DNA of 6,814 bases from Erysipelotrichaceae bacterium UBA4808 (lineage in GTDB: Bacteria > Bacillota_I > Bacilli_A > Erysipelotrichales > Erysipelotrichaceae), in assembly GCA_002402585.1 (NCBI GenBank), contig DHGC01000088.1:1-6814 (forward strand), written 5' to 3'. Every line of letters begins with the position of its first letter. Positions within the stretch are counted from its first letter, which is position 1. Below are positions 1 to 4,641 of the stretch, piece after piece. The notes beneath the pieces are model-generated. The model saw nothing but the letters and a program-made list of their open reading frames with translations, searched no databases and was not told the origin of the DNA. Made by a program: the position numbers and the translations under genes.

Positions 1-669
1 AGTGGCGTCCCACGTGAAGAAATCTTCTTGACCACAAAGTTATGGATTTCTGAAGCAGGCTATGAAAAAGCCAAAACATCTCTACTTGAATCTCTTGAAC
101 GCCTCGGTTTGGACTACATTGATATGGTCTTGATCCACCAACCTTTTGGTGATGTCTATGGAAGCTATAAAGCCATGACAGAACTCTATAAAGAGGGTAA
201 GATTAAAGCCATCGGTGTCTCCAATTTCTATCCTGATCGCTTGGTTGACTTTGCAAAACACAACGAAGTCATTCCTGCAGTCAATCAAATTGAACTTCAT
301 CCTTTCCACCAACAACCCAAAGCACTAGAAGTCATGGCGAAGTTTGGTGTACAACCTCAAGCTTGGGCACCTTTTGCAGAAGGTAAGAATGATTTATTCA
401 CAAACCCTGTATTAAAGGCCGTTGGTGATAAGTATGGTAAATCCAATGCACAAGTCGCACTTCGCTACTTGATTCAGTTAGGTGTCTGCGTATTACCTAA
501 AACCGTCACAAAATCGCGTATGGTCGAAAACAAAGATGTGTTTGACTTCGAACTGACAAATGAAGACATGGAAGCCATCAAACAATTGGATGCGGGTAAG
601 TCACTCTTCTTCTCACACCAGGATCCAGAAATGGTCGAAAGACTGGTTGGACTCACACGTAAATTCTAA
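1..669 (+). CDS. Aldo/keto reductase, 5'-truncated by window edge
   Basis: NAD(P)H-dependent reductase of aldehydes, ketones or sugar carbonyls, probably soluble and cytoplasmic. The frame is open from base 1, so the visible 222 residues lack roughly the first 50-60 of a family member of about 280, including the catalytic Asp and Tyr; the TTG at 28 is internal, not the start. Visible residues show the catalytic Lys in TTKLW (Lys13), the second family signature ending in LIHQP with the active-site His46, the barrel strand AIGVSNF, NQIELHP, and the cofactor-binding LPKTVTKSRMVEN (166-177). AWAPFAEGKNDLF resembles the AKR5-like group (2,5-diketogluconate or glyoxal reductases such as YvgN). The true substrate cannot be read from sequence. 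A strong terminator starts 7 bases after the stop. The family assignment is firm. Confidence 0.95.
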   Translation, partial: SGVPREEIFLTTKLWISEAGYEKAKTSLLESLERLGLDYIDMVLIHQPFGDVYGSYKAMTELYKEGKIKAIGVSNFYPDRLVDFAKHNEVIPAVNQIELHPFHQQPKALEVMAKFGVQPQAWAPFAEGKNDLFTNPVLKAVGDKYGKSNAQVALRYLIQLGVCVLPKTVTKSRMVENKDVFDFELTNEDMEAIKQLDAGKSLFFSHQDPEMVERLVGLTRKF

Positions 670-675
670 AACCAG

Positions 676-720
676 ACTGTATTTGAACGCCATGGATATG
701 GATTCAGATACAGTTTTTTT
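676..720 (+). terminator. Intrinsic terminator after aldo/keto reductase
   Basis: Arms 676-687 (ACTGTATTTGAA) and 703-714 (TTCAGATACAGT) form a 12-bp stem with one U-G wobble and a 15-base loop, followed by a run of seven T (714-720). It separates the reductase gene from the membrane-protein operon that begins downstream. Confidence 0.85.
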
Positions 721-775
721 GATCCCCTTCCACAATTCCACATAATATTGTGTAAAATATTTCATCCATCAAAAC

Positions 776-804
776 TTGCATTCTTAACGTTTTATCTCTA
801 TGAT
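776..804 (+). promoter_or_regulatory. Sigma-A-like promoter for the zinc-ribbon operon
   Basis: TTGCAT (776-781), a 17-base spacer, then TATGAT (799-804) match the vegetative consensus at 4/6 and 5/6. Transcription should begin near 811, about six bases before the ATG at 817, leaving almost no leader. No Shine-Dalgarno-like sequence lies between the -10 and the ATG. A weaker alternative, TTCTTA (781-786) with TAAAAC (804-809), would place the start on or just before the ATG. Confidence 0.65.
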
Positions 805-816
805 AAAACTCGTACC

Positions 817-1236
817 ATGAAAAATTTCTTACGTAACTTACAGTATTCCATCTACCGTTTCATGCAAGGTCGAAACGGCTATGACCAACTCAACTATGCC
901 TTGCTTGTTTTATACATCCTCTTGACCTTGATTTTCAGTCTCTTCTTTGATCCCAACATCCTCTTCAATCTTTTAGAGTATGCCTTGATTATCTTGATCT
1001 TTTATCGAGCCTTCTCGCGCAAGATCTACAAGCGTCAAAAAGAGAACATGGCGTTCATGAACCTCACACGTCCAGTACGTTCTTGGTTCAAAGTCATCAA
1101 ACTGAATCTCAAAGAAAAACAATACAAACACATGCAATGCCCACGTTGTCATCGCACACTACGTGTTCCTCGTGGACGCGGTAAGATCGAAATAACTTGC
1201 CCGCATTGCAAAATTGAATTTACACGTAAATCCTAG
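817..1236 (+). CDS. Membrane protein with C-terminal zinc ribbon (conserved, function unknown)
   Basis: A 139-residue protein. The N-terminus is polar and basic; two hydrophobic segments (about residues 27-44 and 47-66) are predicted to form a helical hairpin in the cytoplasmic membrane. A basic linker (67-105) follows, then a zinc ribbon, C108-x2-C111-x16-C128-x2-C131, containing RVPRGRGKIEITCPHC. I recall proteins of the same plan (MQGRNGYDQLN-like start, two helices, CPRCHRTLRVPRGRGKI tail) as widespread conserved hypotheticals in Firmicutes, with no assigned function known to me. By charge, the ribbon is probably cytoplasmic and could bind nucleic acid or protein, which is inference. The frame stays open upstream to a TTG at 748, but the ATG at 817 is preferred because the conserved part starts there and the promoter lies inside the extension. 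It is followed after 11 bases by 1248-1508. Confidence 0.85.
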   Translation: MKNFLRNLQYSIYRFMQGRNGYDQLNYALLVLYILLTLIFSLFFDPNILFNLLEYALIILIFYRAFSRKIYKRQKENMAFMNLTRPVRSWFKVIKLNLKEKQYKHMQCPRCHRTLRVPRGRGKIEITCPHCKIEFTRKS

Positions 1237-1247
1237 AAAGGAAATCA

Positions 1248-1508
1248 ATGTTCAACATTATTCGTTACCTTCTTCTCTTCTTCCTAATTAACATCGTCTT
1301 TAATGCCTTGGTTGGAGTCAATCCACTCTTCCGCTATGTTATTTATGCTGGCTTGATGTTTTACTTTTTCAGGAGCATGCGTTTCGTTGCCCCAAGGAGT
1401 AGACCCGGAAGTTACACCTACCAAGAGCCCGTCAATCCTACACCCCGCAGCAACGGTGATGTGATTGATGTGGAATTCACAGAACGAGAAGACAAGTCAG
1501 GCAACTGA
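1248..1508 (+). CDS. Small two-helix membrane protein, unknown function
   Basis: An 86-residue protein that I do not recognise. Hydrophobic segments at about residues 4-22 and 25-42 suggest a helical hairpin. A basic patch (RSMRFVAPRSRPG) and a hydrophilic, proline-rich tail follow, ending in an acidic stretch, DVIDVEFTERED. By the positive-inside rule the tail is probably cytoplasmic. The ATG at 1248 has a good ribosome binding site (AGAAAGGAAAT just upstream), and only 11 bases separate it from the stop of the zinc-ribbon gene, so the two are almost certainly co-transcribed and may act together at the membrane. A terminator overlaps the stop codon. Length, ribosome binding site, operon position and composition all support a real gene. 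Confidence 0.8.
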   Translation: MFNIIRYLLLFFLINIVFNALVGVNPLFRYVIYAGLMFYFFRSMRFVAPRSRPGSYTYQEPVNPTPRSNGDVIDVEFTEREDKSGN

Positions 1509-1515
1509 CTTTTTT
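1494..1515 (+). terminator. Intrinsic terminator overlapping the 1248-1508 stop codon
   Basis: AAGTCAG (1494-1500), loop GCAA, CTGACTT (1505-1511) make a perfect 7-bp stem capped by a GNRA tetraloop, with a T run at 1510-1515. The TGA at 1506-1508 lies inside the 3' arm, so the last codons form the hairpin. It ends the two-gene membrane operon. Confidence 0.85.
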
Positions 1516-1518
1516 AGT

Positions 1519-1534
1519 GTCCCTTATAAAGGAC
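1519..1534. promoter_or_regulatory. Near-palindrome GTCCCTTATAAAGGAC
   Basis: A 16-base near-perfect dyad (seven of eight positions pair; one C/A mismatch) lies immediately after the operon terminator and 7 bases before the -35 of the predicted promoter at 1542-1570. It could be an operator, or a small RNA hairpin if transcription enters from upstream. No regulator can be named. Confidence 0.3.
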
Positions 1535-1541
1535 AGTATGC

Positions 1542-1570
1542 TTGAAAGTATTAAACACTCATGTTTTAAT
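1542..1570 (+). promoter_or_regulatory. Strong-looking extended -10 promoter in the intergenic region
   Basis: TTGAAA (1542-1547, 5/6), a 17-base spacer, then TTTAAT (1565-1570, 5/6) preceded by the extended -10 motif TGT (1562-1564). The predicted transcription start is about 1577, only eight bases before the terminator hairpin at 1585. An imperfect inverted repeat, GTATTAAAC (1548-1556) against GTTTTAATGC (1563-1572, one bulge), covers the spacer and -10 and could be an operator. The product would be either a very short RNA or an attenuated leader for the small gene at 1684. Confidence 0.5.
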
Positions 1571-1584
1571 GCCCTTGGGTGGGG

Positions 1585-1615
1585 AACAAGTACACTTCTG
1601 TGTACTTGTTTTCTT
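1585..1615 (+). terminator. Intrinsic terminator or attenuator hairpin
   Basis: AACAAGTACAC (1585-1595), loop TTCT, GTGTACTTGTT (1600-1610) form a perfect 11-bp stem followed by TTCTTT, so the tail is T-rich on the + strand only. The preceding sequence is G-rich (GGGTGGGG). No clear upstream gene needs it: the operon before it already has its own terminator at 1494-1515. It therefore seems to end a separate short transcript from about 1577, or to attenuate one. Confidence 0.7.
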
Positions 1616-1633
1616 TGTCATAACAACTTCTTG

Positions 1634-1661
1634 TTCACAAATTCACAAAATGTTGTATGAT
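1634..1661 (+). promoter_or_regulatory. Promoter for the 28-residue membrane peptide gene
   Basis: TTCACA (1634-1639, 5/6), a 16-base spacer, then TATGAT (1656-1661, 5/6). The expected start is near 1668, leaving a leader of about 16 bases that contains the ribosome binding site AGGGGG. The -35 lies in a tandem 8-base repeat, TTCACAAA twice (1634-1641 and 1642-1649). Confidence 0.55.
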
Positions 1662-1683
1662 AATAACTATCAGGGGGCTATGT

Positions 1684-1770
1684 ATGGGCGAGTTTCTATT
1701 TTGGATCGTATTTATTCCAGGTTTATTCTTCTTTATCATGTATCAAGTTTCGAAAGACAAGAGTATTTAA
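1684..1770 (+). CDS. Small single-helix membrane protein (28 aa), unknown function
   Basis: A short reading frame of 28 codons ending in TAA at 1768-1770. The peptide begins MGEFLFWIVFIPGLFFF and ends YQVSKDKSI: one hydrophobic segment of about 18 residues (4-20), then a short charged, net-basic tail, the usual plan of a small inner-membrane peptide with a cytoplasmic C-terminus. A strong ribosome binding site, AGGGGG (1672-1677), stands six bases before the ATG at 1684. Another ATG at 1680 is in a different frame, closer to the site, and gives no membrane-type product. The gene has its own promoter upstream and a terminator that begins within its stop codon. I do not recognise a family; it could be a regulator of a membrane complex or a type I toxin-like peptide, both speculative. 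Confidence 0.6.
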   Translation: MGEFLFWIVFIPGLFFFIMYQVSKDKSI

Positions 1771-1795
1771 AAAGACGCAATTTGCGCCTTTTTTT
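1769..1795. terminator. Bidirectional terminator between the 28-aa gene and the ROK kinase gene
   Basis: AAAAAG-A-CGC (1769-1778) pairs with GCG-C-CTTTTT (1784-1793) around a five-base loop, with one A/C mismatch. On the + strand it ends in seven T (1789-1795); on the - strand it ends in five T. It can stop both the small gene and the converging kinase gene, whose TGA is at 1797-1795. Confidence 0.8.
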
Positions 1796-2691
1796 CACTC
1801 GTAGAGATAATGATATAATGCACCGATCAAATTCGAATCATTCCCGAAGGTACAACGAACGACTTCTGGCTGTTTGATTGGTGAAAAAGGATGTAAGTTA
1901 CTAAAAAGTATGTTTAACTTTTCATTGAATTTCTCAATCAAGACATCCTGAGCACTGATGCCACCACCAATCGCTACACGTTGATTATCCAAAACGGTTT
2001 GAATCGAATAGATTGCATTCGCAAAATTCACTGCGAACTCATCCATGATCGCATGTGCATCCTCATCCCCTGCATGGTACGCTTCAAAGAAACGTCGGCC
2101 ATTTACTTCTTTCACATCCATACCCTTACGCATCGCAAAGGGCACTGTCAGTGCACCTGTCCCATTGATTTGAGCCCACGCTTGAATGGGATCATTCACA
2201 GGTTTGATTGTCGTTGGAAGATTAGACAGTTCTCCCGCTGCGAAATTATACCCTCTAAGCAATTTACCATGCGCTACGATTCCACCGCCAATACCCGTAC
2301 CTAAAGTCAAAACCATTCCGGACTCAATTCCTTTTAATGAACCCATCCAGAGTTCTGCTAAGGCAGCACATTTCGCATCATTTTCTAATACAACAGGCAA
2401 ATCAACACGTTTTGAAATCAAACCTGTCATAGCGACATTGTAGTTGTAGCGGATCGCACCACCTGTGAACATAAAGCCATTCTTACTATCCACACGTCCA
2501 GGAACGCTCATCACAACCGCTTCCACATCAGGTTTGAAGCGATCTACGATTGACCCAATCGCTTCCACAAAATCTTCTAAACTCGTATGTGGTGTATCAA
2601 TCAAACCTTTTTCTAAAAACTGAGCCTTCTCATCTAATAAAGCAAACTTGATTTCCGTACCTCCTACATCAATTCCAACGTATTTCTTCAT
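1795..2691 (-). CDS. ROK-family sugar kinase (zinc-motif-less, beta-glucoside kinase-like)
   Basis: A 298-residue cytoplasmic kinase that probably phosphorylates a hexose or hexose derivative with ATP. Visible motifs are the N-terminal phosphate loop DVGGTEIK (8-15), ENDA (103-106) with the catalytic Asp105, LTLGTGIGGGIV (129-139), and IGGGIS (241-246) near the adenosine pocket. The usual ROK zinc signature (GEIGH followed by CxCGxxGCxE) is missing: the sequence reads AAGELSNLP and continues without the cysteines, as I recall for BglK-like or Gram-positive ROK kinases. It is a kinase, not a ROK repressor, since no DNA-binding domain precedes it. The start is the ATG at 2691, with AAAGGG five bases upstream; a TTG at 2706 in frame is less likely. 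The gene overlaps the end of the ATPase gene by 23 bases, so translational coupling is likely. The sugar substrate is uncertain. Confidence 0.88.
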   Translation of the reverse strand: MKKYVGIDVGGTEIKFALLDEKAQFLEKGLIDTPHTSLEDFVEAIGSIVDRFKPDVEAVVMSVPGRVDSKNGFMFTGGAIRYNYNVAMTGLISKRVDLPVVLENDAKCAALAELWMGSLKGIESGMVLTLGTGIGGGIVAHGKLLRGYNFAAGELSNLPTTIKPVNDPIQAWAQINGTGALTVPFAMRKGMDVKEVNGRRFFEAYHAGDEDAHAIMDEFAVNFANAIYSIQTVLDNQRVAIGGGISAQDVLIEKFNEKLNILFSNLHPFSPIKQPEVVRCTFGNDSNLIGALYHYLYE

Positions 2692-3964
2692 AAGTTCCCT
2701 TTCCAATCGACATTAAATGATATAAAGGCAAATGAATGCCTATTTTATCTACCATCAATGGACGTGTCGTCAAATTATAACAAGCGTCCAATAAACCTTG
2801 TTCAACCAAACGCATCATTTTACGTAAGGCCTTCTCACTCTCATAACTCAAACCAATACGCTTCTCTCCAACCATCGCCACCAAGAAATCATGTTGACCA
2901 TGTTCGGCATAATAGAGTTTGATGTTTCGTTTGACCAAGATATCCGCAACACCATTGATGAGATAAGGATTGTGTTGCAGAAGATTCAAATCACTTAATC
3001 GATCTATGGACTCCTCATTTAATTGACCACTTAAACAGCCCACATCACGAATCATAAAGATGAAATTCTCACTTCGTGTGTTATCAACCAAAGGAAAGTT
3101 GGTGTTTTTAAGTTTATAGATGACAAACGCCCAACCCATACGATAGATATAGAGAATGCTCCTGAGATAATTCCGATGTGTCGCTTTCTCATCCATATCC
3201 TTATACATAAAGCGCATGTTTCCCTTTGCAATCTGCTCTGGAATCGAACTGTACAATTTCAGGAATCGTTCACGTTCCTTAGGTAACACATGCATCAACA
3301 TTTTACTTTTATAACTTTCTTCAATTGCCTTCTGGACATTACGTACTTCACTCATATTATACGAACCAAGATACGTGATCACGGCTTTAGGCATCCCACC
3401 GACCAAAAGATACGTCTTGAATAGGTTAAGCATTTGATCATGCAAGTCCACGTTTAACTGCTCATTATGAACATAAGCTTGATGAACCTGATCCAATATA
3501 TCTGAAGACACATTATTCGCCCATAAGAATTCTTCTAAATCCAAAGCATGCATACGCACACTATTAACTTCATCACTTGGTTCAAAAAACGCCAAACGTG
3601 AAACAGTCCCAATACAATCATAACGTCGATCATGTGATAGCTTTTTCATGGCTTCATAAGCTTCTGGACAATAATCCATTTCATCCATTAGGATCAATGT
3701 TTCATAAGGTACACAAGCCGCACCCTTGACCATCATCACGATTTGTAGAATCATCGCATCCACATCCATCGGTGTATCAAAAATTCTTCGCATGTATGGA
3801 AATTGATTGAAATTCAACTTAACGACCTGTTTATACTTTTGAAACGCAAAGCTCTTTAAAACAAAGCTCTTCCCAATATCTTGAGGACCCTCGATGATAA
3901 GTGACTTACGATCGGAACTTGCGTACCAATCTTCAAGTGTTTGGATTATTTTACGGCGTAACAT
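2669..3964 (-). CDS. AAA family ATPase with DUF4143-type C-terminus
   Basis: A 431-residue ATP-binding protein of the AAA_14/DUF4143 group, whose cellular role is not established. Walker A is GPQDIGKS (26-33) and Walker B is LILMDEMD (Asp94-Glu95). Family landmarks follow: LEEFLWAN (about 143-150), YLLVGGMPKAV (185-195), and FIFMIRDVGCLSG (301-313), where most members have a tyrosine/aspartate/glycine/leucine-rich version. The C-terminal part corresponds to the nuclease-like end of the family but is altered: GQHDFLV (356-362) where others have an EIDF-type motif, and IGLSYES (370-376) where others have IEVKSG. The ATG at 3964 is chosen because MLRRKIIQTLEDW matches the usual start; an in-frame TTG at 4003 lies in the U-tract of the preceding terminator. 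No clear ribosome binding site or promoter is seen. It is followed by the overlapping ROK kinase gene. Confidence 0.85.
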   Translation of the reverse strand: MLRRKIIQTLEDWYASSDRKSLIIEGPQDIGKSFVLKSFAFQKYKQVVKLNFNQFPYMRRIFDTPMDVDAMILQIVMMVKGAACVPYETLILMDEMDYCPEAYEAMKKLSHDRRYDCIGTVSRLAFFEPSDEVNSVRMHALDLEEFLWANNVSSDILDQVHQAYVHNEQLNVDLHDQMLNLFKTYLLVGGMPKAVITYLGSYNMSEVRNVQKAIEESYKSKMLMHVLPKERERFLKLYSSIPEQIAKGNMRFMYKDMDEKATHRNYLRSILYIYRMGWAFVIYKLKNTNFPLVDNTRSENFIFMIRDVGCLSGQLNEESIDRLSDLNLLQHNPYLINGVADILVKRNIKLYYAEHGQHDFLVAMVGEKRIGLSYESEKALRKMMRLVEQGLLDACYNLTTRPLMVDKIGIHLPLYHLMSIGKGTYEEIRWN

Positions 3965-4004
3965 ATCTATCTTATTTTCGCATAGATGAGCCAAGATAAA
4001 CAAG

Positions 4005-4041
4005 AAAAAAAGTCCCCTAAGGTCAATCCCTTAAGAAACTT
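4005..4041 (-). terminator. Intrinsic terminator after the prolyl isomerase gene
   Basis: Read on the - strand, AAGTTTCTTAAGG (4041-4029) pairs over 13 positions, three of them G-U, with CCTTAGGGGACTT (4022-4010) around a six-base loop, followed by a T run (complement of 4011-4005). It starts 8 bases after the isomerase stop and implies that the ATPase gene downstream needs its own promoter. Confidence 0.85.
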
Positions 4042-4048
4042 CATTAAA

Positions 4049-4564
4049 CTAAGCTTTTTGAACCGTAAATGTCGTCCCAAAAGTATCAACTTCTGCGGAA
4101 ACGATGACTTGCGGTGTCAAGGGTTTATCCATTGGACTCCGTTTTTCATTGACGATCTTGTCAATGTATTCCATTCCTGACACAACCTTACCAAATGCGG
4201 CGTATTGACCATCCAAATGTGGCGCATCCGCTACCATGATGAAGAATTGCGAACCGGCACTATTGGGTTGACCTGAACGTGCCATTGAGATGGTTCCACG
4301 CGTATGTTTCAAATCATTTTTGAATCCATTGGATGAGAATTCACCTTTGATATTATAACCTGGACCACCGGTGCCTGTTCCTTGCGGACAGCCCCCTTGA
4401 ACCATAAAACCAGGAATTACACGGTGGAAAATCAAGCCATTATAGAAGCCCTCTTGGACCAAGTAAATGAAATTACTGACTGTATTCAGCGCAACTTCAG
4501 GATACAATTCGATGTTTACAGTATGATTACTTTCTAAAGTTAGTGTGACCAGCGGATTTCGCAT
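4049..4564 (-). CDS. Cyclophilin-type peptidyl-prolyl cis-trans isomerase
   Basis: A 171-residue single-domain cyclophilin that catalyses cis-trans isomerisation of Xaa-Pro bonds to aid protein folding. There is no signal peptide, so it should be cytoplasmic. The catalytic face is visible: FHRVIPGFMVQGG (46-58) with Arg48, Phe53, Met54 and Gln56, MARSGQPNSAGSQFFI (94-109) and LDGQYAAFGKV (117-127). Relative to human cyclophilin A, the cyclosporin-contact Trp121 is His116 and the active-site His126 is Tyr121, substitutions common in bacterial members. The start ATG at 4564 has a textbook ribosome binding site AAAGGAG (complement of 4577-4571) six bases upstream. It is monocistronic, with its own promoter and terminator, and divergent from the M24 peptidase gene. 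A name such as ppiB would fit the family, but I do not assign one. Confidence 0.93.
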   Translation of the reverse strand: MRNPLVTLTLESNHTVNIELYPEVALNTVSNFIYLVQEGFYNGLIFHRVIPGFMVQGGCPQGTGTGGPGYNIKGEFSSNGFKNDLKHTRGTISMARSGQPNSAGSQFFIMVADAPHLDGQYAAFGKVVSGMEYIDKIVNEKRSPMDKPLTPQVIVSAEVDTFGTTFTVQKA

Positions 4565-4592
4565 AAGTATCTCCTTTGCCTAATGCTTTTAT

Positions 4593-4621
4593 ATCATACT
4601 CAAATCTTTGTTTAAAAGCAA
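4593..4621 (-). promoter_or_regulatory. Promoter of the prolyl isomerase gene
   Basis: On the - strand TTGCTT (4621-4616) and TATGAT (4598-4593) are 17 bases apart. The start would be near 4586, giving a leader of about 21 bases containing AAAGGAG. The -35 lies within the spacer of the opposing peptidase promoter, so the two promoters overlap. Confidence 0.6.
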
Positions 4622-4635
4622 TCTTATGGTATTGT
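4608..4635 (+). promoter_or_regulatory. Extended -10 promoter predicting a leaderless mRNA
   Basis: TTGTTT (4608-4613), a 16-base spacer, and TATTGT (4630-4635) preceded by the extended element TGG (4627-4629). Seven bases past the -10 is the A of the ATG at 4642, the usual transcription start distance. No Shine-Dalgarno-like sequence lies before the ATG, so the mRNA is predicted to begin with its start codon. Confidence 0.6.
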
Positions 4636-4641
4636 AAAGTC

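Noticed and set aside
748..816. N-terminal extension of the zinc-ribbon protein to TTG 748
   Set aside because: The best promoter lies inside the extension and the conserved protein begins at ATG 817.
1538..1660. A 40-codon frame with AAAGGA close upstream and a C-x-C-x2-C cluster
   Set aside because: It reads through an 11-bp terminator hairpin and T-tract and the ribosome-site spacing is short; kept only as an alternative within the intergenic finding.
1509..1680. Known riboswitch, SRP RNA or 6S RNA in the intergenic region
   Set aside because: I compared from memory the core motifs of purine, c-di-GMP, THF, ZTP, fluoride and preQ1 riboswitches and small SRP RNA; none fits.
1542..1877. 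A 111-codon + strand frame from TTG 1542
   Set aside because: It runs through two terminators and overlaps the end of the kinase gene; it has no ribosome binding site and no coherent protein composition.
3965..4003. N-terminal extension of the ATPase to TTG 4003
   Set aside because: It would start next to the U-tract of the upstream terminator, and the family-like start MLRRKI is at ATG 3964.
3986..4180. A + strand 64-codon frame crossing the ATPase and isomerase gene ends
   Set aside because: It is a shadow of the isomerase terminator and coding region, with no ribosome binding site and implausible composition.
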